DNA of 64,000 nucleotides from Crocosphaera chwakensis CCY0110 (GCF_000169335.1 NZ_AAXW01000003.1:170955-234954); one strand, 5' to 3'; positions 1 to 8,809 are shown, counted from the first letter of the stretch. The notes: a model not told the origin generated them from the letters alone. Numbers and translations are program-made.

Positions 1-1
1 A

Positions 2-643
2 AGTAAAGCTGAACAGATGTTTAATGATCAAGTGGATATTGTGATTGGAGATATTCGTTATCCTGATACTCTCGCCTCAATAACACAAGATGTCACTCAT
101 ATTATCTGTTGTACAGGAACCACCGCTTTTCCTTCACAACGATGGGATTTTGCCAACTTATTTGACCCTAAAAATACACCTCAAGCAGTGGATGGAGAAG
201 GCGTTAAAAACTTAATTGTAGCTGCTCCTAAAAACCTCAAACGATTTGTTTTCGTCTCTTCTTGTGGTGTGTTGAGGAAAGATAGTTTACCTTTTAATAT
301 TCTTAATATCTTTGGCGTACTTGATGCCAAACTTTATGCAGAAAATACGCTTAAAAGTTCGGGATTACCTTATACAATTATTCGACCAGGACGATTAATT
401 GATGGTCCGTACACCTCTTATGATCTTAATACTTTACTTAGAGCTAAAACTGATGGAAAGAAAGCAGTTATTCTAGGAACTGGGGATACTTTAAATGGAG
501 AAACTAGCAGAATTGATGTGGCCAATGTTTGTGTTGAATGTTTAAAGGATGAGATCACAATAAATAAAGCTTTTGATATTATTAATTCAGGAGTAAGACC
601 ACCCGTTGTTGATTGGGAAAAACTGTTTAGTGAGTTTAGTTGA
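2..643 (+). CDS. SDR-type NAD(P)-binding protein, 5' end outside window
   Basis: The reading frame is open from base 2, in frame upstream of the first ATG at 17, so the start and the N-terminal dinucleotide-binding glycine motif lie outside the window. What remains looks like the body of an atypical short-chain dehydrogenase/NmrA-like protein. There is a strand ending TGTTAFPS, a helix after DGEGVKNLIVAA, the strand RFVFVSSCGV in the catalytic-serine position, and the segment SGLPYTIIRPGRLIDGPYT, which is typical of plant and cyanobacterial NAD(P)-binding proteins related to Ycf39. The stop is at 641-643. These proteins bind NAD(P)H and act in reduction or assembly reactions, but the substrate cannot be told from this fragment. 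A small gene follows 49 bases downstream on the same strand. Confidence 0.75.
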   Translation, partial: SKAEQMFNDQVDIVIGDIRYPDTLASITQDVTHIICCTGTTAFPSQRWDFANLFDPKNTPQAVDGEGVKNLIVAAPKNLKRFVFVSSCGVLRKDSLPFNILNIFGVLDAKLYAENTLKSSGLPYTIIRPGRLIDGPYTSYDLNTLLRAKTDGKKAVILGTGDTLNGETSRIDVANVCVECLKDEITINKAFDIINSGVRPPVVDWEKLFSEFS

Positions 644-692
644 ATTATGATGATAAGATATTTACTTATTGTTGGTTAGGACTAATTTTATT

Positions 693-917
693 ATGTGGCG
701 AGTTAATGTTCATTGTAATGGAGATGCTTGGAAACAGTCGGGTGCTGATTTTAAAACCATGACAGAAAATTATCAACTGGAATTAATAGGTTCTCAAAAA
801 ATGCCTGATGAGACAAGAATTATGGCTTATAAAATGGATGACATTAGTGAGGTTGAAACTTTCATAGAAGATTGTACCAAATTTTCTGGATTTACGGCTG
901 ACTTTGAATCTTTGTAA
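693..917 (+). CDS. small hypothetical protein (74 aa)
   Basis: A short, mildly acidic soluble protein starting MWRVNVHCNGDAW. I chose the ATG at 693; the frame is open upstream to a TTG at 669, which would add eight residues (MLVRTNFI) and lacks an obvious ribosome site. No membrane segment or metal motif is visible. Two Cys (one in VHCNGD, one in EDCTKF) are separated by most of the chain. It follows the SDR-type gene on the same strand at close spacing and may be cotranscribed with it. I do not recognise the family, and no function is proposed. Confidence 0.6.
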   Translation: MWRVNVHCNGDAWKQSGADFKTMTENYQLELIGSQKMPDETRIMAYKMDDISEVETFIEDCTKFSGFTADFESL

Positions 918-989
918 AAGATTTGATGACAAAAAGTATAAATTTAGCTTTGGTCAGTTTAGTATTATAATGAATTAACTGATTATCTT

Positions 990-1886
990 TTATTCAACAG
1001 GTTTAACCAGAAGTAAAACTGATTTAATTGAACGTTGAATTACGTTTCCGTCTGTTGATTTCTTTCCATAAAAACTCTCACCTTGATGAAAGAAAGATGA
1101 AGAACTTCCCCCATCTAAGTTCATTGCTGACGTGACTTCTAAACTTTCTAAAAAATCTCTCAATTCTAATAAAGATAATCCTGTTGATGGGGATTTTTGC
1201 TCTACCATCATCCAAAGAACATCTCCTGATGAAGTAATACCGATCGCCGTCCGTGCATTGGCTCTTTTGAGTCCCAAGGGATCACGAGAGATTTGACCAT
1301 TAACGGACTCGAAGAAAGCTTCTTCTTCTGCACTGAGATTAGGAAGCAGTTGTGGCCCACCTCCAATAGCTTCAGTCAGTTGACAATTTTCTGGTGTCCG
1401 ATCTTGATGGTAAGTAATGGCATAACGAGTGAGTTTACCACACTGATAACGACGAAACTCACTACGATTAAGGATTTTTTTAAGATAGGGTTTTAACTGT
1501 GCATTATCTATCAATCTCGGATTATTTGAAGGATCAGCAATGACTTTTCCCTGTTGGACTACATAAGAAGTTGTTTGACTATTTACTGGGTCAAAAAAGC
1601 CTCCATTTAAGACGGCAATTGCTTCAGTTTCTATGGCAAAATCTTCTATAGTCTTTAAAGTATTAGAAACAGCTACATCAATTTTAAAATGACTTTCAGC
1701 AGGAATTAATAAAGTATGAACTTTAGCTGTAGGGAGTTCATGAATTTTGTGAACCAGAGGACGGGATGTGACTTCAGCACTGTTGACTGGATTGTTTGAT
1801 AAAGTTTCTGGTTCTGATCTCGTTTGACAAGAAGTGAGAAGAAGATGAAACAAAAGTAGCTTGATTATAATTCGCCTCAAGTCCAA
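990..1886 (-). CDS. phosphodiester glycosidase (NAGPA/DUF2233-like) lipoprotein
   Basis: A 298-residue protein with a lipoprotein signal: a basic start, a hydrophobic run and lipobox LLTSC with Cys20, so it should be membrane-anchored on the outer face. The body carries the hallmarks of the phosphodiester glycosidase family: AVLNGGFFDP (residues 91-100), a mid-protein AIGGGPQLL segment, a TAIGI strand and a C-terminal MNLDGGSSSSFF motif (about 255-266). Family members hydrolyse sugar phosphodiesters; the human relative uncovers mannose-6-phosphate and bacterial members act on cell-envelope glycans. The real substrate here is unknown. It is convergent with the small gene at 693-917, and its start region faces an AT-rich gap of about 150 bases. 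Confidence 0.8.
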   Translation of the reverse strand: MDLRRIIIKLLLFHLLLTSCQTRSEPETLSNNPVNSAEVTSRPLVHKIHELPTAKVHTLLIPAESHFKIDVAVSNTLKTIEDFAIETEAIAVLNGGFFDPVNSQTTSYVVQQGKVIADPSNNPRLIDNAQLKPYLKKILNRSEFRRYQCGKLTRYAITYHQDRTPENCQLTEAIGGGPQLLPNLSAEEEAFFESVNGQISRDPLGLKRANARTAIGITSSGDVLWMMVEQKSPSTGLSLLELRDFLESLEVTSAMNLDGGSSSSFFHQGESFYGKKSTDGNVIQRSIKSVLLLVKPVE

Positions 1887-2035
1887 AAATCTCCCTTAAA
1901 TTTTGACAACATAGAGATTGACTCAATTATAACCACAATTCTATCAACTATTAAAGGGCAAAGTAAAACCATAAATGAAAAAGATAACAGTTCACAATGC
2001 TGCTACACGACTAAAAGGTGCTAGGTTGAAAATGT

Positions 2036-2905
2036 TTATCCAATTTCTAAACTGGTTACTCCGAAAATCTTATTCCAATTTAGTAATGGTGGTTGATGAG
2101 TATACATTCTCACACATTCAAAAATCAACTCCATTTTATAAGATGTCACTAAGGAAATGGCTTCTCTATTAAGATCAGGAACATCAATATAGATATTATT
2201 ATTATTAGCATAAGTTGATAAAGCTAGTAGTAATTTCTCTGCGATTGCTTGGTTTTCAGAAAACAAAGGTCCAATTTTAAATCCTTCAACGCACTTTCTA
2301 ATGACTCCATATCCAACAATTTTATCTTTTTCTACAACAGCATACCCTTGACTATTTGATTGCTTGATCCAAAGTTCTAAAAATTGCGCTCGAAACTGAG
2401 GAAAATACTGACTATCGTAATCACAGATTTGATTAAAATCAACTTCATTAATATCAACAACATCCTGCAAAATTTGTCCTTGAATAACTCCTTTATAGCG
2501 TAAATGTAGATGATCTGATTTAAAGTCCCATTTTTGATAATTATGAACTTGCTGAAAAACTGCATCTAACGCTGCCGATTGATTACCAATTAACTTAAAC
2601 GCTTCTTGAAATGTTTTTAAACCATATCCTTGATGACGAAATTCTGACTTGACAATATACAGCCCAATAAAGTTAAAGTTTTTATTATATCTAATAACAG
2701 CAATACAACTAATAGGATTACCATTTAATTTTCCTATTAAAAATCCCTTCTTATCTGTAACGTAATAATTGTAAGCGTCATTAACTCCTGGATTCCATCC
2801 TTCTGCTTCTGCCCAAGATAATGCTAGTTTAACCTCATCCGTCGTCATAGGAGAAACAACAAAGTCTTGATTAGTGTTTGTCAATTCATTGGCTAATTGA
2901 TTCAT
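2036..2905 (-). CDS. GNAT family N-acetyltransferase with YitH-like C-terminal domain
   Basis: A 289-residue protein. The N-terminal half shows the GNAT fold: ISCIAVIRYNKNFNFIGLYIV as strands 4/5, followed by the acetyl-CoA pyrophosphate loop region RHQGYGLKTFQEA. The C-terminal half (about 150-280) resembles the second domain found in YitH-type acetyltransferases, with a QGYAVVEKDKIVGYGVIR strand and KIGPLFSENQAIAEKLL. Such proteins transfer acetyl groups from acetyl-CoA to small molecules or protein amines; the acceptor is not predictable. It stands alone, with an intergenic gap on its promoter side. The start ATG at 2905 is the first in frame and gives a sensible N terminus. Confidence 0.8.
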   Translation of the reverse strand: MNQLANELTNTNQDFVVSPMTTDEVKLALSWAEAEGWNPGVNDAYNYYVTDKKGFLIGKLNGNPISCIAVIRYNKNFNFIGLYIVKSEFRHQGYGLKTFQEAFKLIGNQSAALDAVFQQVHNYQKWDFKSDHLHLRYKGVIQGQILQDVVDINEVDFNQICDYDSQYFPQFRAQFLELWIKQSNSQGYAVVEKDKIVGYGVIRKCVEGFKIGPLFSENQAIAEKLLLALSTYANNNNIYIDVPDLNREAISLVTSYKMELIFECVRMYTHQPPLLNWNKIFGVTSLEIG

Positions 2906-3271
2906 TTATTATCTTAATTTTTACTTGACTTTCTATTGTGTTATCTTAGTCGTTTCCACTCTTCGTTTCACTCGCCTCGTTAAACTCGTCCTGGTTAAAT
3001 ATAAAGATAAAACACACAGCAAATCTATTATACCCCTTAAAAAACCCCGTCAAGGGACTTGTGGGGCTATATTTGAGGTCGTTGCGCCTCGTGCGCCGTA
3101 TCAAGTTTGCTGGTAAAACTCAAAGGTTATTTTACGGCACTGGCACATTTATTTATTTGCCCCAACCGCCCTATGACGGGGGGTTATCGCTTTCACATGA
3201 TTATTGGGTTAATCAAAGTCAACATTGAAAATCTTTGGTTGCCTAATGAAAATGCTCAGAAAGAAAAGGAA
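2906..3271. other. intergenic region with possible decayed coding sequence
   Basis: About 365 bases lie between the acetyltransferase start and the IS1182 element. On the plus strand a frame without a convincing start, roughly 3055-3228, encodes a basic stretch with FAGKTQRLFYGTGTF and then YLPQPPYDGG before a stop. Another frame is open across 2925-3116. Neither has a ribosome site or a recognisable domain. The region looks like the eroded tail of a gene, possibly an older mobile element, next to the present insertion. I could not assign it. Confidence 0.3.
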
Positions 3272-3305
3272 TAATTAGGGTTTGCTGAAAAAGTTTCTCC
3301 AAAAT

Positions 3306-4832
3306 TTATGCGGCCAAAAGCCGATAATTTCCCTGCCAATTAATAATTTTTCTTTCTATAAATTTGCTATAAATATAATTTTCATTAATATAATTGTGGT
3401 TGAATAGTTCATCAGTTTTAATATTAATGAATAACCACAAATAAAGCGACAAAAACTGCCGAAGCAGTCTGGAAAGATTGACAACTAGAAAGGTAATGGC
3501 AATAGAAGTTTCTGAGGTTTCAGGGAGTTTAGTCATGACGAGATTCAAGCTAAACGAAGATTTAGCTTGTCCAAATTTTCCCTCAATAGCATTTCGGAAA
3601 CTTTCGTCTGAGCGAGCTTGTTTCTTCTCTTCTTCACTGACATTTTTCGGAGGTCTTCCTAACTTCGGACCACTAATTCTTATTCCTCTCTCTTTACACC
3701 AATTTCTATTTTCTCTAGTTCTATAAATTTTATCAACATGAACAGATTCGGGATAATAGCCAAACATTTCTCTATACTTTTCTACTTGTTCTTTTAAATG
3801 ACAAGATTCATTTAAGTTTTCCCAACTTATTCGGTCTAAAAATACATAATTATCCACACAGCTAACCGAGAGCTTAGCTCCAAACTCTATTGGTTTTCCT
3901 GCTTTTCCTCTGACTATAGGACGAATATGGGGTTGAGTTAAACTTACAATTCTTTGGGGAACACTCTGGGTTTTATTCTCCCACATTACTCGTTGTTGTT
4001 TATAAACTTTTTTGATAGTTTCTAGAAGATTTTGCTGTCTTTTACTCAGATTTTTGAGGGAAGCCCCAGCTTGATTCAAGTCTTCTATATGTCCTAGATT
4101 GTTCTTAACGTATTTCAACTGTTTTTCTATAGCTTTTCTCCTTTCTTGATAAGAAACTTTTCCTTTTTTAGCTACCTTTAAATATTCTTTTCTGGCAATG
4201 TGTCTAGAAATTCTCGGTTTTTTCCTCAGTTTTCCTCTTAAAGCTTTATAAAGATTGTCTATTATTCTTTCTGTCTCAATTCTAGCTTGATTTAATATTC
4301 CTAAATCTGTCGGATATTTTATATCGGCCGGCGCACAAGTTGCATCTAGTATTAGTTTACCTCGATTTTTTAGTTTTTTTCCTTTTTCTTGGGGTAAATC
4401 CTTTTTTTTTATTTCTTTATCAAGCTTTTCTTTCTCTTTTTTCACTATTTCTTTATTTATTTTATTCACCAAATCTACATCAATCCTTTTCCTAAAATGA
4501 ACTAGCATTGAAGCTTCCACTGGTGGCTCTTGTTGATAACAATTTAAACCTATAAAGTATTGTAGATAAGGATTTTCTCTAATCTGTTCTATTGTTTCTC
4601 TATCACTTGTTCCTAACTTTTCCTTAATAATTAATATCCCTAATGCCATTCTAAATGGTTTAGCTGGCGCACCTTTTTCTGCTGAAAAAAGTTTAGCATA
4701 TTCTTCTTCAAAATCATCCCAAGGTATTAGTTCTGCCATGATTACCCAACGATTACTTGGGGATAATTTTCCCTCGAAGGGCAATTCAAAATTTTCTGGG
4801 GCGGGTGAAGGCTGCTCCTCTTTTCGATACAT
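3306..4832 (-). CDS. IS1182-family transposase
   Basis: A 508-residue DDE transposase. The N-terminal DUF772-like part contains KPFRMALGILIIKEKLG and the ENPYLQYFIGL block (residues 87-96), followed by HFRKRI near 112-117. The catalytic acidic residues appear as D163 in LILDATCAPAD, D367 in SVHVDKIYRTREN, and E417 in NAIEGKFGQAK. A lysine-rich insertion lies between residues 130 and 160. The frame has no breaks from the ATG at 4832 to the stop at 3306, so the protein should be full length. The start is a short distance inside the right terminal repeat, as usual in this family. Confidence 0.88.
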   Translation of the reverse strand: MYRKEEQPSPAPENFELPFEGKLSPSNRWVIMAELIPWDDFEEEYAKLFSAEKGAPAKPFRMALGILIIKEKLGTSDRETIEQIRENPYLQYFIGLNCYQQEPPVEASMLVHFRKRIDVDLVNKINKEIVKKEKEKLDKEIKKKDLPQEKGKKLKNRGKLILDATCAPADIKYPTDLGILNQARIETERIIDNLYKALRGKLRKKPRISRHIARKEYLKVAKKGKVSYQERRKAIEKQLKYVKNNLGHIEDLNQAGASLKNLSKRQQNLLETIKKVYKQQRVMWENKTQSVPQRIVSLTQPHIRPIVRGKAGKPIEFGAKLSVSCVDNYVFLDRISWENLNESCHLKEQVEKYREMFGYYPESVHVDKIYRTRENRNWCKERGIRISGPKLGRPPKNVSEEEKKQARSDESFRNAIEGKFGQAKSSFSLNLVMTKLPETSETSIAITFLVVNLSRLLRQFLSLYLWLFINIKTDELFNHNYINENYIYSKFIERKIINWQGNYRLLAA

Positions 4833-4913
4833 TTGTTCTTGACTAACAACTGCAAGGTATCCCTACCAATTTTAGCGGTTTTTAGCTGCACTAGCTGATC
4901 TTTTTTTGTCATC

Positions 4914-4958
4914 GAATATGAGTGTAACCTTTTGATAACAAGGGTTACACTCATATTC
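4914..4958. repeat. subterminal hairpin of the IS1182 element
   Basis: The arms gaatatgagtgtaacc (4914-4929) and ggttacactcatattc (4943-4958) are perfectly complementary over 16 bases with a 13-base loop. The right arm shares its last three bases with the terminal inverted repeat. It lies upstream of the transposase gene, so it could block read-in transcription or translation of transposase, or serve as a transposase site. No equivalent is seen at the left end. Confidence 0.8.
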
Positions 4959-5076
4959 AGCAAACCCTAATTAAGACAATATTCTTTTGATAACTCTACC
5001 GTTTGAAAGATGAATAGATTTATTTTGAGTCGTTAAGGTAATAAATAGTAGCTAAACTAATTAGTTTATTTTATTT

Positions 5077-5478
5077 ATGGTACAGACAAACAATTCTTCT
5101 CAACCCAAATCCTCATCTAATCCCAACGAAATACCCGATCGCCAAATTACCGAACCGTCTGAACCGAATACTATTCCGCCAGGAGTTAGCGATCGCAACA
5201 CCAGAATGGGTGCAACCATCGAATCCAATGAATATCGCCTTGCTTCGGGGGAAAACACCACAGCAGGAGATCCTGACGCAATGACAGAACAAGCTAAAGT
5301 AGTGGGAGAAGAAGCGATCGGCGGTGATACTCCTACACCAGATCAAAATAATGTTGACGATATTGGGGATGCAACTGGTGTTAACTTTGCACCCGCAGAA
5401 CCAGTTGAAGTGTTTGACGAAATGCAACAACGGGATAGCGATCGCTTTGAACTTGATCCCAATTCTAAAGAATCTTAA
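5077..5478 (+). CDS. DUF6335 family protein
   Basis: A 133-residue acidic, proline- and asparagine-rich protein that looks largely disordered at its N terminus. The conserved core is in the second half: EEAIGGDTPTPDQNNVDDIG, then ATGVNFAPAEPVEVFDEMQQ and a RFELDPNS ending. This pattern matches the cyanobacterial DUF6335 proteins, whose function is unknown. No signal peptide or membrane segment is present. It starts at ATG 5077. The UbiA-like gene starts three bases after its stop, suggesting one transcript. Three HIP1-like gcgatcgc/gcgatcg sites fall in the gene. Confidence 0.65.
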   Translation: MVQTNNSSQPKSSSNPNEIPDRQITEPSEPNTIPPGVSDRNTRMGATIESNEYRLASGENTTAGDPDAMTEQAKVVGEEAIGGDTPTPDQNNVDDIGDATGVNFAPAEPVEVFDEMQQRDSDRFELDPNSKES

Positions 5479-5481
5479 TAA

Positions 5482-6390
5482 GTGACTAACCCTCTCAACT
5501 TATTTAATAAACAAAATTGGCGTAATGTTTTCTTAGAAATACTCATTTATTCTAATATTTGGGTGGCTTCCGCCATCGCCTCCCTTTGTTTTAGTTTTCA
5601 ATTGTTGATGGAACTGCCCTTAGATTGGCGATCGCCTTTATTCTGTTTCGGGGCTGCTTTAATTCCTTATCATTTGGATCGAGTTGTAGATGTTTACGTT
5701 CAACAAATTCCTGATCCTAATGTTCAATCCTATTTTAAAAAGCCAGGATTTTTAGTTTGGTTTTTGATAGCTTTAGGATTAAGTATAATCTTTACCCTAT
5801 TATGGTTTGCACCTACTGCTGTTCGCTACGTTAGTTTGCTCGGTATTTTTCCTTTGATTTACGGAGTTCCTTTATTTCCGAGATCAAATCAATGGTATCG
5901 ACTTAAAGATATTCCTGGGTCAAAAGCTTGGATTGTTGGTGCTATCATTACCTATGCTGTTGTTAGTTTGCCTTGTGCTTATGCTAATTATTGTCCTCAA
6001 GGAATTACTTTTATTTTGAGTACCTTATTTTTATTTATTTTTATTGTTACGAATTCCCACAGTTTTGATTTAAGAGATATAGAGTCCGATCAAGAACAAG
6101 GAGTTATTACATTACCTTTGATGATGGGAATAGATAGAATGAAAATTTTACTTTCTATTCTTAATGTATCGGTATTGGCTTTATGGGTTTGGGCTTGGTC
6201 ATCTTCCTTAATACCCTTTAAACCAGAGGTAATAATTTCTATTTTAATTACTTTATGTTATCTTTCCATACTTAAGCCATCAACCTCTCGACCTATTTAC
6301 TCAATTTTCATTGATGGTTGCTTATTTATTCCTTTATTTGTTCATTTATTATTTAGTTTAACTCTAAAAAATAATCCCTCTGTTCATTAA
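5482..6390 (+). CDS. UbiA-like integral membrane prenyltransferase homologue
   Basis: A 302-residue polytopic membrane protein starting with GTG at 5482, just after the DUF6335 stop. Two acidic motifs sit where UbiA-family prenyltransferases bind Mg-diphosphate: HLDRVVDVY (residues 64-72) and SFDLRDIESDQEQG (193-206). About eight hydrophobic helices separate them and follow. Established UbiA enzymes join isoprenoid tails to aromatic rings (quinone, chlorophyll, tocopherol). The first motif here departs from the classical NDxxDxxxD, so it may be a divergent enzyme or a non-catalytic relative. A terminator overlaps its 3' end. The substrate is unknown. Confidence 0.65.
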   Translation: MTNPLNLFNKQNWRNVFLEILIYSNIWVASAIASLCFSFQLLMELPLDWRSPLFCFGAALIPYHLDRVVDVYVQQIPDPNVQSYFKKPGFLVWFLIALGLSIIFTLLWFAPTAVRYVSLLGIFPLIYGVPLFPRSNQWYRLKDIPGSKAWIVGAIITYAVVSLPCAYANYCPQGITFILSTLFLFIFIVTNSHSFDLRDIESDQEQGVITLPLMMGIDRMKILLSILNVSVLALWVWAWSSSLIPFKPEVIISILITLCYLSILKPSTSRPIYSIFIDGCLFIPLFVHLLFSLTLKNNPSVH

Positions 6391-6420
6391 TAAGTAAGAC
6401 AGAGGGATACTATGTTTTTT
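6374..6420 (+). terminator. Rho-independent terminator after the UbiA-like gene
   Basis: The arms atccctctgt (6374-6383) and acagagggat (6399-6408) form a perfect 10-base stem with a 15-base loop, followed by a T run at 6415-6420. The left arm lies inside the last codons of the UbiA-like gene. Confidence 0.75.
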
Positions 6421-6467
6421 GAGAAATAGCCTCTAAGTTTTACAGTAATAAATAATCATATAGATGA

Positions 6468-6545
6468 TTAACTAAGAGAAATACTGATAACTGTTGCTAC
6501 GCCAATAGACCATACAATTAAAGACCAGATCCAGTTGACTATCAT
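6468..6545 (-). CDS. candidate 25-residue single-pass membrane protein
   Basis: An ATG at 6545 reads MIVNWIWSLIVWSIGVATVI... for 25 codons to a TAA at 6468-6470. Almost the whole peptide is one hydrophobic helix, with Trp residues near its start. The start is preceded by an excellent Shine-Dalgarno, gaggaggc at 6553-6560, seven bases from the ATG. The 5' leader holds two palindromes (6562-6573 and 6592-6608). Its size and composition resemble the tiny subunits of photosynthetic or respiratory complexes, but I cannot match it to a named one. The support is the start signal and the membrane-helix composition; coding has not been tested by conservation. Confidence 0.45.
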   Translation of the reverse strand: MIVNWIWSLIVWSIGVATVISISLS

Positions 6546-7421
6546 TGAGTTAGCCTCCTCGTACTAATTAGTAAGCTTTCGCTTTATATTCTTCATCTTG
6601 AAGATGAATTAACTTAGGCAAGATCGAAACAATTTAAACCATCTATTATTCCTCAGTTTAAAGGTGAACTCAGGATTCATAAGTGCTTTAGGTTACTGTT
6701 TTTGATATATTCAATTAAATACATCTTCAATTCAACCTAATAAAATCAAGAGTATAATGGTTATAAGGAGCCAGTTGATTGTTAACTATACTAATTAGTT
6801 ATTCATAGGAAATTAATGAATAACTGGTCAGACACTTAAATTTACTAAAAGTTGACAATTGTGAACCATCATAAACGAGTCTCCTTAACAAACATAGGTC
6901 AATTAAGACTCTCTATACATACTATAGCAAATATTTCAAGGGTCTGCAATAAATATTTACAGCAAGGATTTAGTAATGGCGATCGCTTAGTTTCATAGCA
7001 ATTGTTAATGGAATAATCAAAATCAAAAGTTGAGTAAAGATCAACCGCCGTCGCCTTGAGTTTGTTTGACATGGCTCTGATAAATAATATCTGCAATCTC
7101 AACATTAGCTTTTAATGATTCAAGAAAGCCTTAGAAAAAATACGGAAAAATTGGATATAATTAGTTTTTTTAGTAATTTTAACCAAGATTTATTAAAGAA
7201 ATAGTACAGTTATTGTAGATTACTGGGAAAATTATCCCTAGATTTTAAGCGGTAAAAGGATTAACTTAATTTAATTTAATATCTGAGTTATCATTCAATT
7301 CTCAATATCAAACTCAGATTAGTGAGGCTGTTTTCGGCATGAAAGGCAACTTTTGTGTTAATGTTGCCATAAATCATTATATTAAGCTTCATCTATATTA
7401 TTCATCTGGTGATCATGACTT
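6546..7421. other. long gene-poor intergenic region
   Basis: Nearly 880 AT-rich bases lie upstream of the YvcK-like gene. Besides the leader of the small minus-strand gene, it holds a perfect palindrome ttcatcttgaagatgaa (6592-6608), a hairpin with 10-base arms (6797-6806 and 6816-6825), a TATAAT-like box near 6753, and one HIP1 octamer near 6980. A 68-codon minus-strand frame at 6899-7105 has no convincing features. No RNA gene is recognised. Confidence 0.5.
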
Positions 7422-8798
7422 ATGCCCATCAGTCCTTTACAAAAAGCGATACGGAAACTCTCTAGCAAACAACGAAAATGGTCAATGGTAGGCCAGCGAA
7501 CGCCTAAACGGGTTAATCGTTGGTTCAAATGGTTATCCCCTGGACTATTTGTTAAACGTTGGTTATTAATTAGTGCAACTGGTTTAATTTTATCGATGTT
7601 AGGTTTGGCTATTTGGGTCAAACTCACCCCTGTTGATCGTCTTTTGGAGTTAATTTCTCAACTCCTCGAAACCATTACCACTTACGTTCCTAGTTATATT
7701 TCTGGGCCGTTTGCCTTATTATTCGGACTCTTTTTATTATTATGGGGACAAAGCCGAACGGTGGGATCGATTACCGAAGCGTTTCCTGATAGTGATCAGG
7801 AATTAGTTGATCGCCTCTTAACCCATCGTCGTTTACATCGGGGTCCAAAAATTGTCGCTATTGGAGGAGGAACGGGACTATCAACCCTTCTGCGAGGTTT
7901 AAAGCAATATAGTGCTAATATAACCGCCATTGTTACGGTAGCTGACGATGGGGGGTCTTCAGGACGACTAAGAGAAGAAATCGGTGTTTTACCTCCTGGG
8001 GATATTCGTAACTGTATGGCTGCTTTAGCGGATGAAGAAAAGTTATTAACAGAATTGTTTCAATATCGCTTTCAAGCAGGAGAGGGATTAAACGGCCATA
8101 GTTTTGGTAACTTATTTTTAACGGCCATGACAGCTATCACGGGACGGGATTTTGAAAAGGCGATCGCGGCCAGTTCCAAAGTGTTAGCCATTCGGGGTAA
8201 AGTCTTACCGGCAACGGTGAGTGATGTGCGTTTATGGGCTAGATTAGATGATGGTCGCTTGGTAGAAGGAGAATCTAATATTACCGAAGCTGGCGGAAAA
8301 ATTACTGAAATTGGCTGTTTTCCTAAAAATCCTCCCGCCTTACCTGCTGCGATTCAAGCGATTGGAGAAGCTGACTATATTATCATGGGTCCAGGCAGTC
8401 TTTATACCAGTGTCATCCCGAATCTTTTAGTTCCGGAAATTAGAAATGCTTTAGCTAAGGTCAAGGTTCCTCGTATTTATGTTTGCAATATTATGACGCA
8501 ACCAGGTGAAACCGATGGTTATACAGTTGCTGATCATATTAAAGCTATTGATCGGGTTTGTTCTCGACGCATCTTTGACGCTATTTTAGTACAACGCATT
8601 TCTCCTTCTGCCACAGCATTAAAACATTATGCTAAAGAACAATCCCATCCTGTATTTTTAGACCGAGAAGATGTAGCCAATTTAGGATGTCGTATTATTT
8701 TAGCGAATATTATGGATGAAGATCCGATGACAGCAAAAGTAACTCATCATCCTCAAAGGTTAGCCAGAGTTTTATTGCGTTGGTATAGTAAAAATTAA
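7422..8798 (+). CDS. YvcK/CofD-like gluconeogenesis factor family protein
   Basis: A 458-residue protein. A basic N terminus is followed by two hydrophobic segments (about 46-66 and 92-110), so it is probably anchored in the membrane, unlike Bacillus YvcK. The CofD-like Rossmann domain begins at IVAIGGGTGLSTLLRG (144-159), followed by TVADDGGSSGRLREE and PGDIRNCMAAL, which are family signature blocks. Later YIIMGPGSLYTSVIPNLL and CNIMTQPGETDGY are also typical. YvcK proteins bind UDP-sugars and influence cell-wall and carbon metabolism; no catalytic role is proven for the YvcK branch. The gene stands alone after a long intergenic region, and its 3' end meets the CRR7-like gene tail to tail. 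Confidence 0.85.
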   Translation: MPISPLQKAIRKLSSKQRKWSMVGQRTPKRVNRWFKWLSPGLFVKRWLLISATGLILSMLGLAIWVKLTPVDRLLELISQLLETITTYVPSYISGPFALLFGLFLLLWGQSRTVGSITEAFPDSDQELVDRLLTHRRLHRGPKIVAIGGGTGLSTLLRGLKQYSANITAIVTVADDGGSSGRLREEIGVLPPGDIRNCMAALADEEKLLTELFQYRFQAGEGLNGHSFGNLFLTAMTAITGRDFEKAIAASSKVLAIRGKVLPATVSDVRLWARLDDGRLVEGESNITEAGGKITEIGCFPKNPPALPAAIQAIGEADYIIMGPGSLYTSVIPNLLVPEIRNALAKVKVPRIYVCNIMTQPGETDGYTVADHIKAIDRVCSRRIFDAILVQRISPSATALKHYAKEQSHPVFLDREDVANLGCRIILANIMDEDPMTAKVTHHPQRLARVLLRWYSKN

Positions 8799-8809
8799 AC
8801 AGACAAATT

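Larger units (their letters stand above)
3278..4967 (-). mobile_element. IS1182-family insertion sequence, complete
   Basis: One transposase gene fills the element. Perfect terminal inverted repeats are visible: gggtttgctgaa at 3278-3289 and its complement at 4956-4967. Both ends are flanked by the palindromic hexamer taatta (3272-3277 and 4968-4973), consistent with target duplication at a palindromic site; counted together these give an 18-base perfect inverted match. A strong hairpin (16-base arms at 4914-4929 and 4943-4958) sits just inside the right end and overlaps the terminal repeat. The element looks intact and potentially active. The family assignment rests on the transposase. Confidence 0.85.

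Noticed and set aside
1975..2172. Plus-strand 65-codon frame over the end of the acetyltransferase gene
   Set aside because: It overlaps the well-supported minus-strand acetyltransferase coding end and lacks any family signal.
2925..3116. Plus-strand 63-codon frame next to the IS1182 element
   Set aside because: No start signal and no domain; a different frame in the same place looks more protein-like, so at most this is decayed sequence.
6797..6825. Hairpin with agga in the loop followed by ATG, as a small gene start
   Set aside because: The frame closes after seven codons; kept only as a structural note.
6899..7105. 68-codon minus-strand open frame in the long gap before the YvcK-like gene
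   Set aside because: No ribosome site, composition not protein-like, and no recognisable motif; the neighbouring frame also contains a short protein-like stretch (ESLKANVEIADIIYQSHVKQ) ending in a stop, so I could not choose a coding frame.
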